From the NCBI GenBank assembly GCA_963514095.1, contig OY741281.1:8901819-8965818 (forward strand): a stretch of DNA of 64,000 bases. The letters run 5' to 3'. A program made the position numbers and the translations under genes. Positions 9,340 to 20,700 of this stretch are shown piece after piece (the stretch's first letter is position 1; each line of letters begins with the position of its first letter). The DNA comes from Eutrigla gurnardus. Taxonomy: Eukaryota > Chordata > Actinopteri > Perciformes > Triglidae. The notes below the pieces were generated by a model. It was not told the origin of the DNA. It was given only the letters and a program-made list of their open reading frames with translations, and ran no database searches.

Positions 9340-9916
9340 TACTTGTTCAATGTATTCTCATGAATTTTTGTATGGAAACGTACGAAAAGTTATGTACAAT
9401 TTTTTTGTGTATTATCCTACGAATTTCTAAATGACACTAGTGTGCATGCGCAATTCCCTGCAGTGAAAAACAGCTTCCATTCCTTTCATTCATAGTGGAA
9501 AATGCAGCATAATGCAGCATTTTAAAGCTGTTTCGGCATTAAAGTACGTTTTGATGACATTCCTAGCGAAAAATATGCATATTTCTCATATTAATCCTTC
9601 AGTGAATGTATATGATCTTTCGTTTGTTGGTAAGGGTTAGGGTAAAGATTAGGGTTACGGTTGGATCTGGAGGAGCCGGGGATCGGACCGGCAATCTTGC
9701 AGTTGCTGGCCAACCCACTCTTCCTCCTGAGCTAAACCCCCGAAGGTTATGGTCAGGTTTAGGTCTGATGGTCTCTAACTACCAGCATAAAGCGCATCGT
9801 TTACGTGACTACGGCTCTGTGTAATACGTAGGAAATCATACGAAAATATCGTGCTTTATTTTTCGTACGTTTTAGTACGAAAGCTGAGTGAGAGCAGCCT
9901 GACTTGTTTTGTCATG
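9340..9916. mobile_element. Candidate MITE with embedded tRNA-derived segment
   Basis: The left portion (GTATGGAAACGTACGAAAAG, then TGTGTATTATCCTACGAATT) and the reverse complement of the right portion (ACTAAAACGTACGAAAAATA, then TTCGTATGATTTCCTACGTA) share order and several blocks, suggesting degenerate inverted ends around 9360-9430 and 9810-9890. The GCTGAGTGAGAGCAGCCTGA edge at about 9883-9902 is one I associate with a frequent teleost repeat. Exact ends and a target duplication could not be fixed. The core carries the tRNA-like block at 9672-9740 and a degenerate TTAGGG-like stretch. Confidence 0.45.
9672..9740 (-). repeat. tRNA-derived (SINE-like) promoter block
   Basis: Read on the minus strand, 9734-9715 gives TAGCTCAGGAGGAAGAGTGG, close to a pol III A box and tRNA D arm. 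9689-9679 gives GGTCCGATCCC, a near-consensus B box and T loop, in tRNA order and spacing. No intact anticodon arm or acceptor stem is visible, so it is not a functional tRNA. The block is a widespread fish repeat component and probably entered with, or forms the core of, the surrounding element. Confidence 0.6.
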
Positions 9917-10433
9917 GAAGAATTACTGTATGAAGTCTCTCTTTTTGAAAAGTCAATCAAACAACTACAAAGAGGTGCAAAATGACCACAATGAGATAAT
10001 AAATTAGGCTACTACAACAAGATGCAATATTAAGAGTCAGTTTGGCTGTCTGCTTCCTCTGTAGGAGGGCTGGTGGGGCTTTTACATGTCTGTGTCTGGG
10101 AATATTAATGATGCAGTTTATTGCCAGAACCAGGTCTTTAAATGAGTCACAACACATTGTCACTCATTTTAAAAAATTGCTTCACTTCTCTAAAAACTGT
10201 GCTCCAATCTGGTCCCTCTTCCAAAAGTGTTTAAAACCACCCTGCCTCCACTTCTATCCCCCAATCACAAGGTCTGACTTCAACAGGCCACTGATCTTTT
10301 GGATTCTAGAGACTTACAGTTAGCCTCTGTGGCTCTCAACTTGATCTCTGCTACAGCTTCATTATCCATTGCCTACAAAGGATTTCTCCTCTCTGGTGAC
10401 TCACATAGTATATGATGACTATTCTGGTAGCCA

Positions 10434-10500
<67 letters not shown>

Positions 10501-11084
10501 TGTCTGTGCATGTCACAGCTTAACCGTTCATAGCCATTAAAGCTCTCCTCCGAGGGATGCAATGCCAATAAACACAACAGCAGCAGGAGAAACATGGCCC
10601 TCCCCTTCGCCGACCCCGACAACGGCATGGATCGATGGTCTCTGTGGCCGGGGTGATGACCACAGGGTCACTCATCACATCAGACAGCTGATAACGTGGG
10701 AGGATGCAATTGTGGCCACCTGAATGGGTTTTTAATTCAAGCTTTTTATTGGAAAGAGCACTCTGCTATTGCCCTCCAGGAAGTAACGCTCAGCCTGTTT
10801 TCTTTTCCTTTCTTTTTTTTTTTTACATTGACCTTGGCACAGAGTGGGCTGCAGTTTCTTCTTCAGATCTTTTTAAATTCCTACAGAGAAGCTGAGGATG
10901 CACAGTAATTGTTTGCCTCTGGTATCATGAATCCCCTTTGCAGAATTAAAATTTGTAGCTGCCAAGATCCTCAGGGACTGTGAGACGGTGGGTTTTATTC
11001 TACCCAACCACTTTGGGAAAAGGTCACAAACATAACACTTCTTAAACTAATGTATACAATGTTTACTGAGATATTCAATCAAGT
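9917..11084. other. Non-coding, microsatellite only
   Basis: Holds a long (TG)n tract at 10435-10496 and a T-rich run near 10811-10825. The remaining sequence has no exon or repeat I recognise. Confidence 0.6.
10435..10496. repeat. (TG)n microsatellite
   Basis: About 31 uninterrupted TG dinucleotides, followed by an imperfect GGGTGTGTCTGTGCATG tail. Likely length-polymorphic. Confidence 0.95.
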
Positions 11085-11250
11085 GAAAAGTAGGGTCATT
11101 TTCCCATAGACGTCCATGTAATTGGCCTTAATTTTGCAACTAGCGGAGTCGCCCCCTGATGGCCAGTAGAGAGAATGCAAATTTAAGGCACTTGAGGACC
11201 ATGAATGTCTGTACAAAGCAGTTGACCCACAGACAGACAGACAGATATTG
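11085..11250. repeat. Dispersed teleost repeat fragment
   Basis: Contains TTTTCCCATAGACGTCCATG, then GCAACTAGCGGAGTCGCCCC and CTGATGGCCAGTAGAGAGAA, followed by TGCAAATTTAAGGCACTT. From memory this order of motifs belongs to a very common perciform interspersed repeat. No ends or flanking duplication are evident. Confidence 0.55.
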
Positions 11251-11343
11251 CCATCCATGAAGCCACCAGCATTGCTAAAACTGTCTTTTAATAGGTAGTG
11301 ATGATCTTATATAGCACAAAAGGGATGTGACAGAAAGCATCGC

Positions 11344-11766
11344 TGTAACGTCCCAGGAAACACTGGACCCAAAAGCACGAATTCAGAGATTTCCAAAAAA
11401 AACAAATTTATTTAAAAAAAAGCAAACAAAGGAAGCAAAACTAAACTGAGGGAGAGAGGCCAAAAAACCTCTAGCAGAAGTCTAGATTAAGTTGTAGGCA
11501 GAGCAAACACCGACAGGACGAGAGCAGGGCATGAGGCATGACGACAGAGGGTGAATGAGAATGGGTTGTAAATGAATGGGAGGCTGATGAGGATAATGAG
11601 GGCCAGGTGTGGACGTGGATGGGGAAGCACAGGTGAAGGGAATGAGGTGATTGCAGGGCAGACGAGGGTGGCAGGATCTGCAATGACAGGAGAGTTAGTG
11701 ATGGGCAGATGAACACTGGTTAAAAAAAACAAAAAAAACAATCCCTAAGCAGGTGACCCCGTGACA
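11344..11766 (-). mobile_element. Candidate solo LTR (423 bp)
   Basis: On the minus strand the segment starts TGTCACGGGGTCACC and ends CCTGGGACGTTACA, giving TG...CA termini. An AATAAA (minus strand, 11408-11413) lies about 65 bases before the 3' end and is followed by TTTTGGGTCCAGTG, the layout expected of R/U5. The flanking pentamers are ATCGC (11339-11343) and ATAGC (11767-11771), a 5-bp duplication with one mismatch. No internal retroelement sequence adjoins it, so recombination to a solo LTR is the simplest reading. The C/T-rich middle matches the leader of fish non-autonomous LTR elements as I remember them. Confidence 0.55.
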
Positions 11767-12149
11767 ATAGCAAGGGCACGATAATGCTGCGGGCTCCTTT
11801 TCAAAAAGTGCAGCAACAAAGCACATTGTTATGTGTAGTGGCCCATTTGGTTTGATCAAATTATAAACACTCAACACCAGAATGCTGCAGAAGTACCACT
11901 CAAACCTCAAAAAAAAGGAAGTTACCATTAAAAAACAACACAAAACCCAACTGTGTCGACAAGTTTAGAAACAAAGTCAGCTGTTCACTGTCACTGCTGG
12001 ACATGAGCTGAGGACGTCCCGTTGTCCAAGAGGGCATAACAACAAGGTCTGCTTTGTTTTCATTGTGCAACACAGGGTCAAGCAACACACTGCAGATTGC
12101 AGTCCCCGCTAAGAAAAAAAAACTAGATTATACAGTGGAGGGTGGAAAA

Positions 12150-12360
12150 TGAAATTAGGACTCCCACAGCCTGAGGAAAGAAGCTGCTCTGAAGTCTGGT
12201 GCTAGGGCAGCCGATACTGGTGTATCTCTTGCCCGACGGCTGCAGGGTGAACGGCGGGGTCGGTTTTTGTCTTCTAATATCCTTTGGGCTCTTTGTAGAT
12301 GGCTACCAATGATGTTCCAGGCTGTTTTAATCAACCACAGAAGAGCCCTCCTGTATCTAA
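12150..12360 (+). repeat. Degenerate LINE-associated repeat fragment
   Basis: Contains CAGCCTGAGGAAAGAAGCTG, CTCTGAAGTCTGGTG, TCTTGCCCGACGGCTGCAGG and GGGTGAACGGCGGGG. The phrase order (rigid GAGGAAGAAGCTG, then CTGCCCGACGGCAGCAG) is one I know from 3' parts of L2/Rex-like LINEs in fish. The second half (CCTTTGGGCTCTTTGTAG) fits the same family. The copy lacks a recognisable tail. Confidence 0.45.
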
Positions 12361-15300
12361 TGTAAAAAAAAATGTAACACATGAAATAGTCTAAAAAAGT
12401 AAAGCATACTTTTTTGTCAGCACTAGAACTATTTTCTATTAATCCGTAAGTCTCAGCTGCAACCAGTGTGCAACTAGCCTGTCTGTACATTAAAAAAAGA
12501 CTGTAGTCTTAATTATCCAAGGTGATTAAGCACAGTGAAAGGCTTTCAAAACCCAGTCATTATGGCACATTCAAATTCAATCTACCAGCAGGCAAAGGCT
12601 ATTACAGCCAGCATGGCTTTTGATTACTGATTATATGCTTTGATGACTTCAAACCTCTGCCCTGCACATTACTTCATGCAACTGGAAAGAAATCCACCTT
12701 TCATAGCCCTGCAGTCATTGTTACTGTTCCCTTTTCACCTGCTGAAGCAAAACATCTCCCATCGACCTTAAACTTTGTGATAATGGACTGCATGGGGTTG
12801 TGCTGTTGCTTATGGATGAGGGGGGAGTGTGTCAGTGTGCTAGCCCAGTAGAGCTTCCCTAATCAAGGGGCCATCATCGCATCTCCGGTCTTGAGGAATA
12901 CAAGGGGAGGCCGGGTGAGGGTTGTCATTGTCTGGCAGTCCGAGCACTTGACTGTGAAATGGAAGAAGGCCGACAGGAAACACAGAAGACACCAGTGGCT
13001 GTTTGAGGGGCAGGAGGCGAAGGGTTTGTCGAGCTGAATTAAAAAAAAAAGTTTTAACCCCTCCCCAGTCATGTTGTTCACCTGTTTAACATCATATAAA
13101 ATACACTTTTGTCATTTTTTATATCTAAACGAATAACACATAAACCTGTGTTTAGTGTTTCACTTAATTTAAGTGATACTAGGGCACAGTCACTAATGGT
13201 AGGAATTACCAGTGGTCGTTGCCAGGGTGCAATTTAAATGAAATAATTTAAAGAACCCTCCGGAAGCCAATTCCTCGCAATGCGTCATCAGTGAGGCCGA
13301 TTTCCACCTCGCACATTTTTAGCGCATTTGATGAAACTGTGTCCATTACATTCTGATCTAATCAAGGAACAAGTTAGAGGCTACCTTTCATTTGGCTTGA
13401 TAACCTTCCTGGAAGGATACACAAAAAAGGCACAGTTCTTATCTTCCAAATCTATACGCTTCCTCTGTAACTCAGAAGCCCTGCTTATCTTTAATGTGCT
13501 ACAAGGAATGGGTTCGGAATGAAAGGAATTTCATGCTAACTTATAATTACTCTTGTCCTCATCTGCAGCATGTGAAGGTTATTTAGAGCTGCTGTGATAG
13601 ATAGATAGAAAGAAAGAAGGAAGAAAAAGAAAAAAAGGACTGTGTTTGTTGCTTTTTCTGTAGAGGCTAGCAACACACCCCTGCTCCAGCTGTGATAGTG
13701 CAGCCTATGCATAAAAGTATCCTCCCTCTATTGTAATTTTCTCCTGTCAGGACATAGTCACTGAATAGCACTCAATACAATGAGGTGCAGTGACAAAAAT
13801 AAACCTTGAGGAATCTATTGAAATAGACATAGTGGGCGGTAATTATTTGCAAAAATGTGTGTGTGCCCTAATCTTATGTAATCTACGCTGCAGTGCTGCA
13901 CAGCGGTACTCTTTATCCCCGGCTTTAGCCGGCCCGTATAGTGTTGTCAGAATCACATGGAGAACAAGGAACGGAGTGCACTGCACTAATCCCATTTTTG
14001 CATTTAATTACCCACTACTTGAGAATGCTCGCTGCACCCCGGCTGCAGAACTGTTTGCAACACCTCAGAATACCACTCTGCAGCACACTCTCCCCGAGGG
14101 AGAAGGGCTTGGCTGAGCAATTGTTCATACTCCTCACATACGTGTCACATTAGCATATCTGGCTCCCTGCACAGACATTAAATGCAGGTGAAGCACAACC
14201 GGGGTATTATCACTTTGTTTATAACACAAAAGGCGGTGTGTGCGTGCTCTTCCCCCCGCACTCCATTTCCCACAGACAACACCAGGCATCATGCTTTGCA
14301 TGCTTTTAATTTCTTGCTTGGATTCTTGATTCTGACCCATAATCTCTTGTTAGCTTGGAAGCGATTTCCCCCCCTTTTTGTGCCGTCTTTTATGTCGATG
14401 TGTTGTTTTGCAGAAACATCGTACGCACAATTAACAGAGATGTTTATTTGCAATGGTATCATGTTCTTTTTTGTGCTGAATCAATGGGAATTGGATGCGT
14501 GATAAATGAAGTGTTAAGGGTCTTATGTGTTTATTCAGAAGACAATATCTAACGCGGTCTTTCATCGTGAGCACAAAAATCGACAATAATGACAACATTA
14601 TACCGAAGCTGTATTTGTACACTGGGACAATAATGAATAGACCTCGATGTAAATCTTTTTTTTTTTTTTTTTTTTTTTTGCCGAGATCACAAACGCTGTC
14701 AAATTGTACCTGAAAAAGAGGGAATAAATATTCAGGATGAAAGCGAATGGTTAATTCGACAGCTGGCCGATGCATTTTCAGATAGCAATTTCACATTATG
14801 AAAAAAAATCCAATTACATAGCTATAAGAAACAGTACTCAAGTTGAGGCAATTATCAATTCAGAATAACATTCAGGGAAAAAATAGGCTCCCGTGCCACA
14901 CTGCACGTGTAAACATTGATTAATATCCATCCATGCCCAAAAAGAAAAAAAAAAATCTTCCTGCCTCTTTAAAACCAACAGACATTCACAACGTTAGCAG
15001 ACTGACTAGGCTATTTACAATTCACAGCAGTGGCAGTCAGAATATACCAACAATTGAAGCTGGAAAGATCTCATTAGTGGTGACACCTCTAAACACACAG
15101 ACTGTGTGATAGCATGCCGATTAGCACACCATCGACACAGTGCTGTCGGGCGTCTCTCCCCCTGCTGTGTTCACTTAGACACTTACCTCACAATGCCATG
15201 AGTCACACGTTCATTCGTTCATAGCTGCTGCTAACACATGTAAACGCACAGGCCACTGCCCTTCTTTCTCCTCACTTAGTCAGGTTCCACTCCAGGTTTA

Positions 15301-16249
15301 TCCATCAAGGGCTTTCGTTGGGAAGCTAAAGGCTTGCGCTGGCATCAGGGAAAGCATCTGGATGCACACTTTTATCTCTGAACTTGTATGAAACAGGGCG
15401 TGCAGATAATGTTGGATGAAGACAGGGATAATATTTTCTTGTAGCGCATTTAGAATTGGAGTTGTTGTAGTTGATGCTAAAAAGAAATTCCACCCTTGAT
15501 TTTTTTCTCCAAAACAGTGCCTGTATTCTAGTCAGTGGAAAGAAAGCAATGCTGGATATTGCATGTAATAGCACCAACGGAAACCGTGTGGTTGCATCGG
15601 ATTTTGGACTTCTGAGGCTGATGTCTGTCGGACAGACCTGTCTATTATTCTCTTTCTTCTCCTTTGCCTTCTTGCCATAGATCCTTCACTAAGCCCCGCC
15701 CCTCGCTGCAACCCCATCAAGCTGTCAGAGCTATGATGGAGCCCACACTATCACTAACGGCACAGATGATTCAGCACTGAAATCATAAAAGATAGAATTT
15801 AAAAAAGGGTGTAAAATTATGTGATTTTAGCACAATGAAACCTTATTTCTTATAGATTTATGATCTAAAAAATGTACATTTTTCAAAACCAAAATGTGCA
15901 GGGTTCTTCATAATAAAGTTAAGTTTCAAACAGAAAGAAGAGTAAACACAAAAAAACTCCAATAGAACACAATGAACAGGGTTTGGGGTCGACAGTACTT
16001 TTGATGTCATTGTCATTGTTGACATGTCTTGTCAACAGTGTTCCAGCATTAATTAAGTGTTAACTTTAGAAACTAACTTCATTATTTGTCTTGTCTCTTA
16101 GCCTTTCAATGCAGCAAGGGCATACATATTACAAACTACTGTAAAAAAAAAAAGTTTTTTGGTGGGAGAAGAAATAGTAAAAATAAATCATGAACACATT
16201 TATTCAAATACAGTACAACCAAAGACTGATATGCCATGAAACACAGTGT
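12361..16249. other. Gene-free region
   Basis: No exon recognised. Contains a short GATA/GAAA-rich purine stretch near 13600-13640, a T21 run at about 14659-14679 and an A-rich run at 16142. The block 13900-14180 is less AT-biased and non-repetitive. Overlapping ORFs of 60-114 codons show no domain. Confidence 0.6.
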
Positions 16250-16510
16250 TATGCCTCCGCAACACCCGCAGCCAGATGCACTATATTTTCAGGATCCTTA
16301 GATATCTCAGCAACACCTAGAGTGAATTTCTTCAAATTTGGCACAAACATCCACTTTCTTTCAAAGTAGAACTGATTAGAGTTTGGTGGTTATAGTCACT
16401 GGGACCTTACAAAACATATTTTTGGCAATAAATTGAGCATGCATATGCTAATTATGATCTCACACAAATGTCTAATCGGATAAAAGGAGGAAGTGATGGA
16501 TGGACATGGA
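16250..16510. repeat. Dispersed teleost repeat (TTCAAATTTGGCACAAAC family)
   Basis: The segment contains TCTTCAAATTTGGCACAAAC, GAACTGATTAGAGTTTGGTG, CACTGGGACCTTACAAAACA and CACACAAATGTCTAATCGGA in the order seen in a very frequent interspersed fish repeat that I recognise from memory. It is degenerate. Ends and strand of origin are not resolved. Confidence 0.55.
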
Positions 16511-19500
16511 TGCAAACTACAAAATGAGTTAGGATGTAGTTGTAGTTAATAATTGATTTTAATTAAAAACCAAAAACAGACAAAACAGCTGAAATACACT
16601 GCCTGACCTTAAGAGGCCACTTATTTAGGTTGATGTTATATTTCATTTCACATGGTTCATGCATAGAAAAGGATGCTAGCATATGTCATAAAATAACATG
16701 TCTTTGTCAGCTGGGATATTTGCATTTTGGGGAAATATATTCACGAAATGTGGCGTTGCCATGGAAGCAGCCTCACCCACACATTCCTATACAATCTTAA
16801 CTAAATAACCTGTCCTTCCAGCCATAGATTGCTCACATAGCTTTCAGGAAAACAACTTCTCCATCTGCCAGCCTGTGTACTTTCTAAGGTATACTAAGTT
16901 TAATAATTACTGTAGGCTTAAGGCGGCCCTGCAACATACTGCCATCAACGATGCAATTATTCCTTAGATGGATAATGGTTTATTTACAAAACCTAGCCAT
17001 TGGTGGGGTCACGTTCATTCCAGATGAAGCAATTTGCTTTGATAGACCCTCAGAAGCTGCTTGTGCATGCAAATGGCAGCGTTCATTAATATGTGGCCGC
17101 TCTCTGCGTGGCGGAGAGAGGCTATTAACATCAGACACTGGGTGCCATTACCAGACAGAAGAAAGTGAGATGGATAGACCTTTGTCTTCACACTATCCAT
17201 GGTTAATTTTATTAATTTGGGCCATTGCCTGTGGGAGTGGCGTGTTTTCCCTAACAACCCCCTCCGTCTCCGGCAGACGAGTTCATCAACTGGACTGTGA
17301 GGTTTGGACTGTGCGGCCTGCGCAGACAGGCTCATGTGTGATGGAGCGAGAACACACACACACACGGTGAGTGTCATTGACGTGAGCTGAGATGGCCCTC
17401 CCGGACAGAATGACTCATAAATCATAGAGTGTGCTGAAAGTGGGACGCCAGGCCTCTAAGAGTAGCCTTCATATGCAGAATCAACAGCATAACGACTGTT
17501 GATGCACTACAACGTCGCCGCTCAGGCGTAAACAAGCTGAAATCTACTTAATCACGTCGGCCAGCCTGCAGGTTGACATCGGTATCAGGTCACACTCTCA
17601 CTATGTACGTTCACATAGCCGGTATCTTAATGGATGGATTGCAAATATAGTGTAACTCGGCTACACCTTCATTATCTCTGCCAGGAGAGTGTGCGAATGA
17701 AGCTGTGAGTGATCGTGTGCCTCTGTGTCCGTCCACCGATAGTCTTGCATTCTGCGTTATATGTTGGGCACCCAGTTAGGCCTCCAGTGTTTGCTGTGAC
17801 TCACACTTTCTCAAAACACCACTGACTGTCTGTTTCTCTAAAGGTTCACTTTGATTGTTTTGTGCAGTGTGTTTGGCTAATCGCTAACAGCTAATGCACA
17901 CACACACATTGCTGTACAATGCTGAAACTGTCGCTGCTAGGTGGGTTAGGCTCAGGGTTAATCACGGACAACTTGGTGACTTTAATTTTGTTATTGGCAA
18001 GATTTTATGAAGTAATATTATATATAATATAGTATTATACGATGACTTGAAGGTGATGACTTGTTTGTGAAAATAGACTGAAGTGTGTTTTGCGACCCCT
18101 TACAGGCTATTAGTGTGTATTCGGTGGGTTTGCCAATTGTGGGTTGTATTAATTTAATCACACAATGCATCAGTGGTCGTTGCAGACACACCTGTCATAA
18201 CAGATCTGATTAAAGCCTCTATAACTGCAGCTAACCGTGATTGGGCGTCTGTCCTCTTCGCTGTAATTTACTTTCTCTGGCGCTCAAACCAATTAAGAAC
18301 ACATTCATCAGAGCTTTGACCTTGGTTGATTTCTTTCCAGTCATGAGCAGGTGTTCCACATCAGATGTATATCTTATAAGCATTAAAATAGCATTACAGT
18401 ACATTTTATGTAGTAGAGGAGTTTTTTCCCCCACCTCCACCTGGAGGTTTTTTTTTTTTTTCAATTATTTTAATCAGGACTTCAAAAAAACATTTAAAAA
18501 ATATGGGATGAGTTGATTAATTACAGGCTGTTCAATCGCGTACCAGATGACACTGACATGCATGATAGGTGTTTATAGTTGTTTCATTGCTTATGGTTGT
18601 CACGTGGAAAATGGTATAACACTACTACTGCCCTTTCCCACGCTTGTAAGTATCACCCCATGCTGCTGTTCAGGGCAGAATATACTGTACTTTAAGTCAG
18701 CAATCTCCAAGGACCATGCAGGTGGGGAGCCAGACAGCTTGGGCTTAGCGTGCAGGGTAATGGAAGACAGAGGAGGGTATGTTAGCGAGAGGGAGGGAGG
18801 AAGTACTTAAGAGATGAGAGACATGCTTGTATAGGAGGAAGCAGAAGAGAGAGGGTATCCAGACAGGAAGGCCGAGCAAAGAGGCAAATATAAGAGCCTG
18901 CAAACACCAAAGGGAATATAGAAAGACAGTCAGGGAGAGGGGGGGAAATAACAATGGGGAAAAATGTTGAGTAATTTCAAGGACGGTCAGCGAGAATGGT
19001 TATATATAGCCCATCTATGGGAGTCAAGAGTCAGAACGAAATGAACCAGAGACATAAGAGGGAGAAAGAGAGCAAAGAGAGTGAGGCACAGAAAAAAAAC
19101 CCTCTTTTAGGGGAGATCACGGTGCTAGACCTTGTCACAGGCAGCCAGTGTGCAGATGTTACAATGTACAAAAGGTCCCAGTCCACCATGATCTCGAACA
19201 GCTTGACTATGGCTGCCAGGGCTCTCCAGTGAGTGGTCAGGTGGGCGAGAGATGGATATAATAAGATGGGCTATTGTGTTTGGATGGGACTGCGGCGAGC
19301 CGGGGCACTAAAGGTCTAATGAGGCATCGTGTTCCTACAATCACACGTAACTACACTTCAATGTGGCCACCTGATCGCTGCAGAAATTGAACAGCCTGTT
19401 GGAAATAATGGAGTGTGAAAACCTCTGCCCTCAGACATAAATAATGAGAGCATAAAAATAATAACAGAACAAACAAGCAAACAAACAAACAGATGTAAAG

Positions 19501-20329
19501 CCTCTTTGCTTGTGTGCTTTTTTTTTTTTTTTTCTCTCAGTGGGGTTTGTATGCATGTCCAAATGTGTGATGGGAGCATTGTGGATTCACATCCTGCAGG
19601 ATTGTACTTTCTGGCAAATCTGTTATTAGAGCCTAAGGGGGTTCGGAATCACATAACTCAACCCGTCTGTGTTGTCAGTTTCATACCATTTCAGTCATTT
19701 GGGCTGTGCTGCCAAGTGTGTTGTTGGCCATTGTTCTGGAATCTATCAAGGCTATTGCTGTGTTTCTTTTTTTTTTGATTTTCTTAAATGACAAGACAAT
19801 TTCAATAATACCCAGCTATAGGTAACATTTCATTTGGAGCAGGTCTGCACATGATTTGGTAGAGCAGGACAGGGCTTTCCAAACATATTTCAATGCAGTG
19901 GTGGTTCAATTTCTATAACATGGTAATACAAACCAATATTTCATAAAAAGACAACCAAATTAAATGTTCAAATGAAAGGTTAAAAGGTCAACAATTACTG
20001 CAAAATAATGGCTCTGAGTCTGGGAAACTGGATTGTATGCTTTTCTGATTCAGATAAATAAAAAGTTATGTCTCCACTGACTAAGGTGTGAGGGCGACCT
20101 GCTTCTACAGTCAGCCGACATGTGCATGACAGGGATACGCTGGAATAATTTGACAAAATATTTAAAGTTGCGGTACAAACAATTTTGGTTGTTAGCAGCC
20201 TTTCCCCACCATCTGACAACTGGACTGTAGCGTTGGCTAAATAATAGATGTGACTCAGGGAGATGTGGAGGGCTGAGTGATGACTAGCCACTGTGGCTTC
20301 TTGCCATGTGTGGCTTAGACTCCCCATGC
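16511..20329. other. Gene-free region
   Basis: No supported exon. 16930-17170 is a candidate conserved non-coding block (TGCATGCAAATGGCAGCG, GTTCATTAATATG). 18770-18960 is purine-rich on the plus strand. Homopolymer T runs occur near 18448 and 19518. Frames such as 16951-17370 show no family feature. Confidence 0.55.
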
Positions 20330-20700
20330 TTTCGAGGAAGGACCAGGCTGATCTCTAGGGAGACCCCCAACACCATGGAGTGGTTCTTTGGCTCTATCTC
20401 ATGTTGCTGCAGAGAGTGCACATGCTGCTCCACCCACTACAATGGAGTTCACTAGAGGGCGGAGTTTGAGTGAGAATGAACGTTGCCCTCTCTTAGAATG
20501 AACCCCAGTTATATCAGGTGCAATCCTCTTCCAGGGGGCCCTGTAGGATGGCAGATAGCAGTGTGAGTTGCCTCAGAGGAAGTGGTTGGATGCATGCTCG
20601 GGATTGGAGGAGAGAATCACCCATAGAGTCCAGTAGAAGGCTCTGCCTGTGTTTATAGACCTAGGGTTACAATCTCGTAACCCTCGTTATTGAGCAATGT
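20330..20700. repeat. Possible interspersed repeat
   Basis: Contains ACTAGAGGGCGGAGTTTGAG and, about 35 bases on, CTCTTAGAATGAACCCCAGT, then ACCTAGGGTTACAATCTCGT with an adjacent inverted AACCCTCG. These phrases look like parts of a dispersed fish element, but I cannot place the ends or a family. Confidence 0.3.

Noticed and set aside
13790..14153. Overlapping frames in a moderately GC-rich block
   Set aside because: No recognisable protein, no splice-site pairing with neighbours; more likely non-coding.
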